DNA of 64,000 nucleotides, taken from the NCBI RefSeq assembly GCF_008041945.1, contig NZ_VKAD01000001.1:1860001-1924000 (forward strand), given 5' to 3'. Shown in pieces: positions 25,551-33,964 of the stretch; position 1 is the first letter of the stretch; each line of letters starts with the position of its first letter. The stretch is from Reinekea thalattae. GTDB taxonomy: Bacteria; Pseudomonadota; Gammaproteobacteria; Pseudomonadales; Natronospirillaceae. The position numbers and the translations under genes are program-made. The notes beneath the pieces are model-generated. The model was not told the origin of the DNA and made no database searches. It was given only the letters and a program-made list of their open reading frames with translations.

Positions 25551-26801
25551 TCAATCTATAGTGGACTCGCCGGCCCACAAATCGGCCAGTGATTCGCGCT
25601 GGCGAACCACAGTGACTTTATCACCGTCGACCATCAGTTCAGCAGGGCGTGTGCGAGTATTATAGTTAGACGCCATCACAAAGCTATAGGCACCGGCCGA
25701 CTTAACCGCAAGCAAGTCGCCTTGAGCAATGTTTAGGTTTCGACCTTTGCCTAAAAAGCAGGTTGACTCACACACCGGACCAACAATATCCCACTGGGCG
25801 TTTTTGCCTTGGCTAGCGGCATCAACCGGTACAATATCCATCCACGCCTGATACAGCGACGGACGGATTAAATCGTTCATGCCAGCATCGACAATGGCAA
25901 AATGATGCTCGCCATTATCTTTTAAATATTCCACTTCGGTTACCATGATACCCGCGTTGGCAACAATGCTGCGCCCCGGCTCAAGCACCAGCGACAAGCC
26001 TGTTCCCTCTAAGTGCGCGACCAAGTCGGCGATATAGCTGGCGACATCCGGTTCTTGATCGGCGGCTTCATATTTAACACCAATGCCACCGCCCATATCG
26101 ATGTGTTGCAACACAATGCCTTCGGCTTTCAGTTCAGCGATAAGGCTGAGCAATCGCTCTAGAGCATCGGCAAAGGGTTGAGGTTCTAACAACTGAGAAC
26201 CAATATGGCAATCCATACCGATAATTTTAACATTCCCCATCTGCGCCGCACGCTGATAGAACGCCTTCGCTAAACGGTAATCAACACCGAATTTATTTTC
26301 TTTTAGCCCAGTCGATATATAAGGATGGGTTTTGGCATCGACATCTGGATTCACTCGCAATGAAATCGGCGCAACCTTGCCCATTTCACCGGCAACGTCA
26401 TTCAAACGTTCAAGTTCGGCGGCAGACTCAACATTAAAGCAGTGAATACCCACTTCTAAGGCACGACGCATCTCAAAGGCTTTTTTAGCAACACCAGAAA
26501 ATACAACTTTGCTTGGCTCACCACCGGCAGCAATGACGCGCTCTAATTCACCAACAGAGACGATATCAAAACCGGCTCCCTGTTTTGCCAGACAACTCAA
26601 TACACCGATATTCGAATTCGCTTTCACTGCAAAGCAGATCAACCCTGGGTGTTTTCCTAAACCATCTAAATAGGCTTGAAATTGGGTTTCAATCGCCTGA
26701 CGAGAATAGATATACAGCGGCGTGCCGTAGCGTTGCGCCAGTTCACCAACGGGTAGATTCTCAGCATGCAGCTGCTGTTGAGTGTAAGAAAACGAATCCA
26801 T
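25551..26801 (-). CDS. lysA: Diaminopimelate decarboxylase
   Basis: A 416-residue PLP enzyme that makes lysine from meso-diaminopimelate. The PLP lysine is K60 (CFAVKANSN). The glycine loop and HIGSQL motif occur at about residue 200 and the active-site cysteine in [11 protein letters not shown] is near residue 345. It lies between the small lipoprotein gene lptM upstream and dapF downstream, the usual gammaproteobacterial order. Confidence 0.97.
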   Translation of the reverse strand: MDSFSYTQQQLHAENLPVGELAQRYGTPLYIYSRQAIETQFQAYLDGLGKHPGLICFAVKANSNIGVLSCLAKQGAGFDIVSVGELERVIAAGGEPSKVVFSGVAKKAFEMRRALEVGIHCFNVESAAELERLNDVAGEMGKVAPISLRVNPDVDAKTHPYISTGLKENKFGVDYRLAKAFYQRAAQMGNVKIIGMDCHIGSQLLEPQPFADALERLLSLIAELKAEGIVLQHIDMGGGIGVKYEAADQEPDVASYIADLVAHLEGTGLSLVLEPGRSIVANAGIMVTEVEYLKDNGEHHFAIVDAGMNDLIRPSLYQAWMDIVPVDAASQGKNAQWDIVGPVCESTCFLGKGRNLNIAQGDLLAVKSAGAYSFVMASNYNTRTRPAELMVDGDKVTVVRQRESLADLWAGESTID

Positions 26802-26838
26802 GATTTAGAAAGCCCTTGTTAAAGCGAGATAGTAAGAG

Positions 26839-26865
26839 AGTGGTTAAAGTGGTTAAAGTGGTTAA
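26839..26865. repeat. Perfect 9-bp tandem repeat, three copies
   Basis: AGTGGTTAA occurs three times in succession (26839, 26848, 26857) in the gap between the lptM-like gene and lysA, about 38 bases upstream of the lysA start on the minus strand. Its position in the leader of lysA could affect message structure, but no function is shown. Confidence 0.9.
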
Positions 26866-26892
26866 TTAAAGACATATGCAGGCGCATTAAAG

Positions 26893-27033
26893 CTATTCAG
26901 AAACCGAATGAGACTCTGCTTCTGGCAATGTCAGTTCAGCTGGCTTAGTGCCACAAGCAGACAATAACAATAACGAAGTTACAAGCATGAACGAAGTCAA
27001 AAACATGTGAAATAAGGAACGACTGTGAGTCAT
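26893..27033 (-). CDS. lptM: Small LptM (YifL)-like lipoprotein
   Basis: A 46-residue lipoprotein. It has a basic/polar start (MTHSRSLFH), a hydrophobic stretch and the lipobox LLSAC with the lipidated cysteine at residue 27, followed by GTKPAELTLPEAESHSVSE. The position directly upstream of lysA-dapF and the CGxK-x-LxLP pattern match LptM, which helps mature the LptD lipopolysaccharide translocon in E. coli. The mature part is only 20 residues, shorter than in E. coli, and the usual CGQKGPLYxP motif is degenerate. In-frame ATGs at codons 10 and 16 are alternative starts. Confidence 0.75.
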   Translation of the reverse strand: MTHSRSLFHMFLTSFMLVTSLLLLSACGTKPAELTLPEAESHSVSE

Positions 27034-27241
27034 GTTAAGCGCCATAAAGATCTAAATTGAAGCGCCAGTATAGCAAGAGCATGGCAACAACGAACAGCTG
27101 ATTCATCAGCGCAGTCTTTCAGTTAAAGAAACAAGCCTGACTTACGACAGCCTCGTTAACAAAAGACTATTTGGTCAGAAAATCAGAGTGAGTTACGACC
27201 AGAAGTGGCAATCAAACCACCTCTGATCCAAGCGTTTTCGG

Positions 27242-27931
27242 CTATTCGGCCGCCGAAGCATTGCGGCTTTTAACGAAGGCGACCAATTTTTTAGTGATCA
27301 GCGGGAACAGTCCTAACAGTACAAAGGAACCAATCAAGGCTGGCGACAAAATACCTGATAGGCTGTCGAGCTTAGCCAACTGTGTACCGGCATTGGCATA
27401 AACAGCCGTTCCGGCAAGCATGCCCACTAGCGAAACCCAGAAGAAAGTAAACACCGGCAATTTTGTCAGCCCCATAACGACATTGATGACAAAAAACGGC
27501 ACTACTGGCACTAAACGCAAAGTGAATAGGTAGGTTGCACCATCCTGCTCAATACCCTGATTCACAGGTTCAATGCGATCGGCAAATTTCTTTTGTACCC
27601 ATTCACCTAATACATAACGAGCAATCAAAAACGCCAAACTCGCGCCAATACTGGCCGACACAACCGCCAACAAAGTACCGACTAACACACCAAATACGGC
27701 GCCACCGGTTAATGTTAATAGCGCCGCTCCTGGCAGTGATAGCGCCGTTACAACTATATAAACAATCGCATAAGCGACAGCCATAAGTACTGGGTGGTCA
27801 GCACGATAAAGCTGTAATGCTGCCTGCTGGTTTTTTAACTGCTCAAGCGTCAAATAGCTTGCAACGTCGAAATATAAAAAAGCCGCAGCAGCAATTACTA
27901 CAAGCGCCAACAAAATAATCTTTTTAATCAT
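27242..27931 (-). CDS. TVP38/TMEM64 (DedA-like) membrane protein
   Basis: A 229-residue inner membrane protein of the VTT domain family. The typical re-entrant motif appears as ALSLPGAALLTLTGGAVFGVLVGTLLAVVSASIGASLAFLIARYVLG at about residues 62-108, and FTLRLVPVVPFFVINVVMGLTKLP at about 137-160. These proteins are linked to lipid scrambling or transport and membrane homeostasis; the exact role here is unknown. It is a single gene, ending near 27242 with no clear terminator. Confidence 0.87.
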   Translation of the reverse strand: MIKKIILLALVVIAAAAFLYFDVASYLTLEQLKNQQAALQLYRADHPVLMAVAYAIVYIVVTALSLPGAALLTLTGGAVFGVLVGTLLAVVSASIGASLAFLIARYVLGEWVQKKFADRIEPVNQGIEQDGATYLFTLRLVPVVPFFVINVVMGLTKLPVFTFFWVSLVGMLAGTAVYANAGTQLAKLDSLSGILSPALIGSFVLLGLFPLITKKLVAFVKSRNASAAE

Positions 27932-28122
27932 GGTTTGGTTTCCACTGAATTAGGTTAGTCATCGCATTCAGACAATCACAGCTGCCAAAGAGTTCAACCT
28001 TAAGCAGAAACCTTTTGTTATCAGACTGGGCAATGATTCATTCACTAGGACAAAACTGGCCAGCACCTTTAATTAACGGCACGCCAGCCTTCATCATAAA
28101 AAAGGCTAGACCGAGCCGCCGA

Positions 28123-28809
28123 TTATGCAACACCGTACTGCTTACGATATTCCGCCATACGCTCAACGTGATGCCGCAACTGCTCGGAACCTTCAATATA
28201 AGCCATGATCTGCTCAAAGCGGATCGCCGCGATCATGTGAATACCGTAATCCTTTTCTAGCGCTTGCATAGCCGAAAGAGTTGAACCATCGAGTTTTTCT
28301 TGCCGATCAATCAACACCACCGCAGCCACCAATTTGGCTTCTGGATGCTGTTCGAGTAAGGCTAAGGTTTCTTTAATGGCCGTGCCTGCGGTGACGACAT
28401 CGTCCACCAGCACAATATTGCCCTTTACCTGTGCACCGACAAGCTTGCCGCCCTCACCATGAGCCTTGGCTTCTTTGCGGTTGTAGGCATAGGGAACATT
28501 TCGGTCGTACTGGTCACTCAATGCGTAAGTGGTCGCAGTAGCAATGGTAATGCCCTTATAGGCAGGACCAAAGATCATATCGAACTCAATACCCGAGTCG
28601 ATTAGGGTTTTGGCATAAATTTGGCCTAGCTTTTTTTGCGACAAGCCGTCATCAAAACGACCTGCATTGAAAAAATAAGGACTGTTTCGGCCAGACTTTA
28701 AGGTAAAGTCACCGAACTGTAAGACATTCTTTTCAATGGCATAATCGATAAAATCTTGCTGCCAAGGCTCTAAATTCGCTGTACTTAGTGTTGTATTTGT
28801 ACTATCCAT
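28123..28809 (-). CDS. pyrE: Orotate phosphoribosyltransferase
   Basis: A 228-residue pyrimidine biosynthesis enzyme that joins orotate to PRPP, yielding OMP. The PRPP-binding motif IVLVDDVVTAGTA is at about residues 127-139 and the YAYNRKEAKAHGEGG flexible catalytic loop at about 101-115. FGDFTLKSGRNSPYFFNAG near residue 35 is the typical N-terminal substrate loop. It is divergent from crc, the same neighbour as in Pseudomonas. Confidence 0.96.
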   Translation of the reverse strand: MDSTNTTLSTANLEPWQQDFIDYAIEKNVLQFGDFTLKSGRNSPYFFNAGRFDDGLSQKKLGQIYAKTLIDSGIEFDMIFGPAYKGITIATATTYALSDQYDRNVPYAYNRKEAKAHGEGGKLVGAQVKGNIVLVDDVVTAGTAIKETLALLEQHPEAKLVAAVVLIDRQEKLDGSTLSAMQALEKDYGIHMIAAIRFEQIMAYIEGSEQLRHHVERMAEYRKQYGVA

Positions 28810-28995
28810 AAAGGGTGACTCTATTAAAAATAAAAAGAATTAATAAATCATGCGTTTAAGTCACATCATTGTATCGGAATTTCAGGTAACATACGCGGTT
28901 CGAACGGGCAGTCACCGCCAGCATCATACTGGCTCAGGCGACGCATTTACAGAGCTCAAGCTTCGAACAGCGCTTACCGCTGTGATCGGTAAGAG

Positions 28996-29001
28996 TATAA
29001 T
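28996..29001 (+). promoter_or_regulatory. Candidate -10 box upstream of crc
   Basis: A perfect TATAAT lies 44 bases before the crc start. The matching -35 region (around TTACCG, 28975) is poor, so an activator or an extended element may be involved. Three imperfect eight-base GTTA repeats follow it in the leader. Confidence 0.4.
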
Positions 29002-29044
29002 CGTTAAGTTGTTAGGTCGTTAGTGAAGGTATTGGTAGGAATAG

Positions 29045-29806
29045 ATGAAGGTCGTCACATTAAATGTTAATGGCATTGTGAATGCTGCTGAGCGTGGGCT
29101 TTTAGAGTGGCTGGAACAGCTCGATGCAGATGTTGTCTGCTTACAAGACACCAAAGTTAAACACTACACCCTTCCTGACAAGTTCCTAGAAGTACCGGGC
29201 TATAATGCCTACTTTTTCGATGCTGAGCAGGACGATCACGCAGGCACCGCCATTTACTGTCGCGCTATGCCTAAAGCCATTATCTATGGTTTTGGTAATC
29301 CACAGTACGATCTAGAAGGCGGCTTTATTCAGGCCGATTTCGATAACGTCAGTGTTGCCTCCGTTTGGATCCCTAAAGCCCAATGGATCGAAGACGTCGA
29401 TTACAAACTCGAATACCTAGAAGCCTTTCAGCAACACCTCAAACGCACTCGCCGCAAACGCCGCGACTTTATTTTTGCAGGCAGCTATCAGGTAGCGCAC
29501 CGCTCGGTCGACTTAGGTAATTGGGAAGAACACCAACGTGAACCGGGCTTTTTACCCGAAGAGCGTGCGTGGATGGACCAAGTATTAGGGCCTATCGGCT
29601 TTGTCGATGCCTTCCGCCAAGTGAACCGCCAAGATCGTCAGCACACGTTCTGGCCATTTGACGAAGCCCAAGCCAATGGTTCACGTATTGACTATCAGTT
29701 AATTACACCAAACCTTGGTGACTTTGTGGTCGATTCAAAGATCATTCGCGAGCCACGCTTAAGCCCGCACTGCCCAGTGATGGTTGAATACGATTTAGAT
29801 TTGTAA
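29045..29806 (+). CDS. crc: Crc-like catabolite repression control protein (inactive ExoIII fold)
   Basis: A 253-residue member of the exonuclease III/EEP fold that resembles Pseudomonas Crc more than ExoIII. The start VNVNGIVNAAERGLLEWLEQLDADVVCLQDTK, then RRKRRDFIFAGSYQVAHRSVDLGNW and PGFLPEERAWMDQVLGPIGFVDAFRQV line up with Crc. ExoIII catalytic residues are altered: E34 of QETK becomes D35, and the D151/N153 pair becomes S147/Q149 in GSYQVAH. Crc assists Hfq in silencing catabolic mRNAs. The pyrE neighbour supports orthology. Hfq and a CrcZ-like RNA are not in the window. Confidence 0.85.
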   Translation: MKVVTLNVNGIVNAAERGLLEWLEQLDADVVCLQDTKVKHYTLPDKFLEVPGYNAYFFDAEQDDHAGTAIYCRAMPKAIIYGFGNPQYDLEGGFIQADFDNVSVASVWIPKAQWIEDVDYKLEYLEAFQQHLKRTRRKRRDFIFAGSYQVAHRSVDLGNWEEHQREPGFLPEERAWMDQVLGPIGFVDAFRQVNRQDRQHTFWPFDEAQANGSRIDYQLITPNLGDFVVDSKIIREPRLSPHCPVMVEYDLDL

Positions 29807-29931
29807 TTCATCTGCTTTGCGCTGAGCAGCCTTTAACGCTAAATGATTGCCACCTCTGATACTTATCAAGCATCAATAATGGCGGCATGCTTTGTATCCG
29901 CCATATCGATAAAAGACAGGGTTATACCCCG

Positions 29932-30432
29932 ATGAAGCGCAACCTATTCGTCACCCTTGCAATTGCCATCATCTCAATTTCACTCGTTGCCTTTTTTCAG
30001 ATCAGCACACTGAGAAAAAACAACGACATCAAGCCAACAACAGAACCATTAGAGACTTGGTGGCAGACAACAAAGCCAGATTTAATCATCGAGCAAAAGG
30101 AATACTACTTTCGAGATTGCTCCATTAAAGAGGTCAACAGCCTAGAGGAACAGCCTTTAGCCAAAACTATTTTCAGGCCTCCTACTAAACTGATGACTTC
30201 CTGCGATAGCCTTATGAATCCGCTTGACTACAAAGAAGGCTACATCATTTTAACCATCTGTCGGCAAACATTTGGCGCAGGAAGCTGTACTCGAGAGCGC
30301 TACCGCAGCAATGATATGGCGCAGTGGCAAGAAGATATCGGCATTACTTGGGTAAAAGGTGAGCAGTACACCGCTTGGCGCAATATCGGTTCTACCTCTT
30401 CTAAAGCGGACGCTGTTACTCGAATTGAATAG
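29932..30432 (+). CDS. Membrane-anchored or secreted protein of unknown function
   Basis: A 166-residue protein from the ATG at 29932 (MKRNLFVTLAIAIISISLVAFFQIS). An in-frame start 45 bases earlier would put a hydrophilic extension before the signal sequence and is unlikely. The N-terminal helix could be an anchor or an uncleaved signal. The rest is periplasmic in style, with four cysteines (RDCS, TSCD, TICR, GSCT) that could form two disulfides and several tryptophans. No family is recognised. The ribosome binding site is weak. Confidence 0.65.
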   Translation: MKRNLFVTLAIAIISISLVAFFQISTLRKNNDIKPTTEPLETWWQTTKPDLIIEQKEYYFRDCSIKEVNSLEEQPLAKTIFRPPTKLMTSCDSLMNPLDYKEGYIILTICRQTFGAGSCTRERYRSNDMAQWQEDIGITWVKGEQYTAWRNIGSTSSKADAVTRIE

Positions 30433-30486
30433 TACGAGCTCTGGCTAATTTTCATATCAACGCCAGCACGTCTTGCAGCGCTCTAC

Positions 30487-31986
30487 TTACCCAATCAATC
30501 GCTCTAACTGTCGGCAGTTCAACGCCTCGATTATGGCTGCTCTATCTATTTGTGGCTGTTGGTTTAAATCGGCAATGGTACGGGCGACTCTTAACAGGCG
30601 ATGATAGGCGCGGGCGCTGAGGCCAAGTTTATCCATGGCTTTATCGAGCAGTTGCCGTTCGGCATCGCCCAGCACGCAATGTTGATCCAAGGCGTTACCC
30701 TTAAGTTCGCTGTTGGTACAACCTTGGCGGCTTATTTGTGCTTGCCACGCGGTAACCACTCGCTGTCTTACCTGCTCGGAATTTTCGGGTTGTTGGTCGG
30801 CCATGAGTACTTCTTTAGGTAGCGATGGCACCTCAATGTGTAAATCGATGCGATCTAAAAACGGGCCAGAAAGCCGCGACACATATTTTTGGATTTGAGC
30901 TTTGGTATAGCGGCTAGAGCGTGGATCATCTGCCGCGTAACCGCCGGGCGTTGGGTTCATTGCCGCCACCAGCTGAAAATTAGCAGGGAAAATACTCTGC
31001 CGCCGAGCTCGCGAAATGCAGACTTCATGGCTTTCTAATGGCTCTCTCAATACATCGAGAACCTGCCGCGGGAACTCCGAGATTTCATCTAAAAACAACA
31101 CGCCTTTATGCGCCAACGTCACCTCGCCGGGCTTTGGGTTGCTACCTCCACCAATTAACGCAGCGGCCGAAGCGGTATGATGCGGTGCACGATAAGGTCG
31201 GCGGTGCCACTCTAGCGGCAGGTTTGCAACCGACTGCACGGCAGCGATTTCTATCGCCTCGGCTTCCGAAAGTGGCGGCAAGATGCTTGGCAACCGTGAA
31301 GCCAATAGGGTTTTTCCGGTCCCCGGTGGGCCAAACAACAGCAAGTTATGACGGCCTGCGGCGGCAATTTCCAATGCGCGCCGCGCCGCTTTTTGGCCTT
31401 TAACATCAGCAAGGTCTGGGTAACGCAGTAAAGGCTGATTGCTTTTGTTCGGCTCAGGTCGGCTCAATTGATATTCCGACTCACGCAACATACGAGTAAC
31501 TTGCAAAAGATGCTGGGCAGCAAAGACATTGCCTTCTGTCACCAGCGCCGCTTCAACTGCATTATCTGGGCTACACACCAAAACTCGCCCAGCTTGTTGG
31601 CAGGCAATGGCGGCGGGTAATGCACCTGGGCCTTTACGCAAATCGCCACTGAGTGAAAGTTCGGCCAGCCATTCGTAATTTTTTAACGCTTTGGCATCTA
31701 GTTGATCGCTGGCGGCTAAAATGCCGAGCGCTATGGCTAAATCAAACTGGCCACCCTGTTTGGGTAGGTCGGCTGGCGCCATATTCACTGTTAAACGCCC
31801 GTTAGGGAAATCGTACTGGCTATTCAGAATGGCTGAGCGCACCCGTTCACGCGCTTCGCGCACCGCCGCTTCTGGCAAACCAACAATAGAAAAGGCCGGA
31901 AGGCCTGAGGAAAGATGTACTTCGATGGTAACGAGCGGCGCTTCCATACCGTTGTGCGCACGGCAGTAACTGATTGCGAGAGACAT
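30487..31986 (-). CDS. comM: ComM/YifB family Mg-chelatase-like AAA+ ATPase
   Basis: A 499-residue hexameric helicase-type ATPase. The N-terminal domain (GMEAPLVTIEVHLSSGLPAFSIVGLPEAAVREARERVRSAI) is typical. The Walker A LLFGPPGTGKTLLASRLP is at about residue 214-231, Walker B is GVLFLDEISEF and a C-terminal Mg_chelatase_C domain ends with VARTIADL. The start at 31986 follows AGGAAG by five bases; a 45-base longer form is possible. In Vibrio and others ComM promotes branch migration during natural transformation, so this may mean competence or general recombination. Confidence 0.92.
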   Translation of the reverse strand: MSLAISYCRAHNGMEAPLVTIEVHLSSGLPAFSIVGLPEAAVREARERVRSAILNSQYDFPNGRLTVNMAPADLPKQGGQFDLAIALGILAASDQLDAKALKNYEWLAELSLSGDLRKGPGALPAAIACQQAGRVLVCSPDNAVEAALVTEGNVFAAQHLLQVTRMLRESEYQLSRPEPNKSNQPLLRYPDLADVKGQKAARRALEIAAAGRHNLLLFGPPGTGKTLLASRLPSILPPLSEAEAIEIAAVQSVANLPLEWHRRPYRAPHHTASAAALIGGGSNPKPGEVTLAHKGVLFLDEISEFPRQVLDVLREPLESHEVCISRARRQSIFPANFQLVAAMNPTPGGYAADDPRSSRYTKAQIQKYVSRLSGPFLDRIDLHIEVPSLPKEVLMADQQPENSEQVRQRVVTAWQAQISRQGCTNSELKGNALDQHCVLGDAERQLLDKAMDKLGLSARAYHRLLRVARTIADLNQQPQIDRAAIIEALNCRQLERLIG

Positions 31987-32064
31987 AAGCTTCCTTGCTT
32001 CGGTCATTAAAATTTGCCACTGTATTAGCAAAGCTTTTCAAAACGTTGTCATTCAGAACCCAAT

Positions 32065-32628
32065 ATGAACATTATGAATAAACTCAAGGTGACCTTGCCA
32101 ATACTCCTGCGTAAGGCCAATATTGGGGCCATAACTCCAACACAACAGCCACTGCTAGGCATCGTATCCCTAGGCTTAGTCGCTGTACTGCTTGCCAGTA
32201 GCTACTATTTATATCTGCGCCAGATTGCAAAACCGAATCAGCTTTTCGAACGTATTGTACTGGCGGCTACGGCAACAACACCGCTGTTGATCGATGACGT
32301 CAATCAAGCAACCTTAGCAGCACAGCACACCGAAAAGATTCATCAGCAGTTGGTGAGTGAATTTAACAGTATTGATGGCATTGATGCTGCTATTCATAGC
32401 CAAGCCCTTCTGGCTTCGGCCAGTGACTTTTTATATAGCGAACAAGGCTTTACAGCTTGGATTAACGCTCAGCTGCAGCTATTACGGCAAGACAGCAGCG
32501 ACTGGCTGATGAATAATGCTTCGTTTAATGAGCGCCACATTCAAGCAGGCGAGTCTTGTTTAGTCCTGACGCACCAAGCCACTGGCTGGCAGCTAAGCGC
32601 GATTGTTGATTGCGCTGAAGGTAACTAA
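32065..32628 (+). CDS. Membrane-anchored protein of unknown function
   Basis: A 187-residue protein with one membrane helix at about residues 30-50 (LLGIVSLGLVAVLLASSYYLYL) and a C-terminal periplasmic-type domain of about 130 residues rich in alanine, glutamine and leucine, with two cysteines (ESCLVL, VDCAEGN). An internal ATG at 32074 is an alternative start. I recognise no family. It is divergent from comM; a 246-base gap separates it from the nickel SOD operon. Confidence 0.65.
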   Translation: MNIMNKLKVTLPILLRKANIGAITPTQQPLLGIVSLGLVAVLLASSYYLYLRQIAKPNQLFERIVLAATATTPLLIDDVNQATLAAQHTEKIHQQLVSEFNSIDGIDAAIHSQALLASASDFLYSEQGFTAWINAQLQLLRQDSSDWLMNNASFNERHIQAGESCLVLTHQATGWQLSAIVDCAEGN

Positions 32629-32737
32629 CCTAACTGCCGCCTAGCGGCAAAGATTGCAAAAGCGTGAAATTCGCGTAAAAGTAATGCCCTTAGGCTCACT
32701 TTTGTTAGACTGAGACAATTCGCTCACTAAAGCATTG

Positions 32738-32775
32738 AACATCAACCTATCGAGCGGTTTAATGGTGTTGATGTT
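32738..32775 (+). promoter_or_regulatory. Inverted repeat upstream of the nickel SOD operon
   Basis: AACATCAAC and GTTGATGTT are perfect complements separated by 20 bases, about 100 bases before the first gene of the sodN operon. It could be a dimeric repressor site or a leader RNA hairpin. No T run follows, so a simple terminator is unlikely. Confidence 0.4.
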
Positions 32776-32874
32776 AACCAAAAAGAGCAAAAGCGCAGTG
32801 GCTTGCTACATTTTTTATGCAGCTAAGCTCTGCCAAACATCGCATTGAATGCACCCTACTGGAGAGGACTCAAT

Positions 32875-33060
32875 ATGCAAACAATCACTAAGCTTTTCAT
32901 CCTTTTAGCTACAACCATTGCAACGGTTCAGGCTCACCCAGGCCACGACCACGCAAGTGAGACCAGTGCTGTATTCCACCTGTTCTTCTATGGCGCGCTT
33001 GTTGTGCTTGCTTTAGCCGCGACTGTTGCTTTTCGCAGCAAAAAAAGCAAAGGAGAGTAA
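32875..33060 (+). CDS. Small HPGHDH membrane protein in the nickel SOD operon
   Basis: A 61-residue protein with its ATG seven bases after GGAGAGG. Residues 1-20 form a signal peptide ending TVQA. Cleavage would expose an N-terminal HPGHDH, a histidine cluster resembling the motif that opens mature HupE/UreJ nickel transporters. One more histidine (H35) precedes a single membrane helix at about 36-53, and the tail RSKKSKGE is cytoplasmic. Its stop overlaps the sodN start (TAATG). I infer a nickel-binding or nickel-delivery role from the motif and the operon; no direct family name is known to me. Confidence 0.75.
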   Translation: MQTITKLFILLATTIATVQAHPGHDHASETSAVFHLFFYGALVVLALAATVAFRSKKSKGE

Positions 33061-33566
33061 TGACTATGTTACATAAATTACTGAGCAACCTAGACAAGCA
33101 ATTCGGTTTCGACAGTGCCTCTGCACACTGTGATATTCCTTGCAAAATCTACGATCCTCAAGTTGCACAGATCGCTGCACTGAGTGTTATTCGTTTCGTT
33201 GATCTAATCAACGAGCTAGAAGCTAAAGACAGCCTAAGCATTGCAGACCAAGCGCAACTAGGCCGCCTAGTGCAGGAAAAAGAAGTACACGCTGGTAAAG
33301 TTAAAGACGAAATCCGCGTTATCTGGGGTGACTACTTCAAAGCACCACAGTTCGAAAAATTCCCGAACACTCATGAGTTGGTACACAACATCATGCTAAC
33401 GGGCTCTGCTTGTAAGCAACACGTTTCTCGCGAGTCAGCTGAAAAACTACTGGCATTAGTAAACGAATTTGCAGCAAGCTTCTGGGCAACTAAAGGTGTT
33501 GAAACGTTCAACGCAACCTGCCCATACCCACCAGAAATGACCGTAACCTACCCAAAACTTGGTTAA
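33060..33566 (+). CDS. sodN: Nickel superoxide dismutase precursor
   Basis: A 168-residue NiSOD precursor that disproportionates superoxide. After a leader of about 22 residues (ending DSASA) comes HCDIPCKIYDP: H23, C24, C28 and Y31 match the HCxxPCxxY nickel hook, in which the freed N-terminal histidine and both cysteines bind nickel. The four-helix bundle pattern follows, and the family's C-terminal YPPEMTVTYPKLG is close. ATG 33060 is four bases after AAAGGAG and a second ATG at 33066 is ten bases after it; either is possible. Leader removal must depend on sodX downstream. Confidence 0.96.
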   Translation: MTMLHKLLSNLDKQFGFDSASAHCDIPCKIYDPQVAQIAALSVIRFVDLINELEAKDSLSIADQAQLGRLVQEKEVHAGKVKDEIRVIWGDYFKAPQFEKFPNTHELVHNIMLTGSACKQHVSRESAEKLLALVNEFAASFWATKGVETFNATCPYPPEMTVTYPKLG

Positions 33567-33858
33567 GATCATTCGTATAACAGGGTACAGCATGTACCCT
33601 GTTTTTCAGCCGGACGACTATGTTGTCATTTGTCGTCGGCTGTTCACTCCCTATCAAACCGGCGATATCGTTGTTGTGCAGCACCCAAGCTTGGGGCTGA
33701 TCATTAAACGGATTGTCAGCATTGATCCGCAGCAACAAATAAGCCTCGCAGGCGAAAACCCAGCCAGCACTTCCAGCCAAGCGATTGGGCTAATAAATAA
33801 AAAGCAGCTTGTCGGGCGGGTTATTTGGCGCATTGCGGCACGCCGCGCTAAGCACTGA
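33559..33858 (+). CDS. sodX: NiSOD maturation protease SodX (S26 family)
   Basis: A 99-residue signal peptidase-like protease that removes the NiSOD leader. The start TTG at 33559 overlaps the end of sodN by eight bases; the next in-frame methionine is within the active site, so it cannot be later. S11 in GYSMYPVF is the nucleophile and K50 in LIIKRIVS is the general base of the S26 dyad, with GDIVVVQHP and the later GxNPxxSxDS-like GENPASTSSQ between and after. It lacks an obvious membrane helix, fitting action on a cytosolic precursor. Confidence 0.93.
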   Translation: MVKIIRITGYSMYPVFQPDDYVVICRRLFTPYQTGDIVVVQHPSLGLIIKRIVSIDPQQQISLAGENPASTSSQAIGLINKKQLVGRVIWRIAARRAKH

Positions 33859-33964
33859 TTTCTGCCAGCACTTAAAATACTGGTGCTTATGTTAAGTACT
33901 TACGCTTATTTCAAACATCAACATTTGCCTTATTTCATGAGGCTTATCGGAAAAGAACATCAGT

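Noticed and set aside
28086-28110. AGCCTT/AAGGCT hairpin as pyrE terminator
   Set aside because: The stem is only six base pairs with a ten-base loop and no T run follows on the minus strand.
28015-28260. A plus-strand frame across the end of pyrE
   Set aside because: Most of it is antisense to pyrE and it shows no protein-like pattern.
28900-28930. CGGTTCGAACGG resembling a tRNA T-arm
   Set aside because: No acceptor stem, anticodon arm or CCA end could be built around it.
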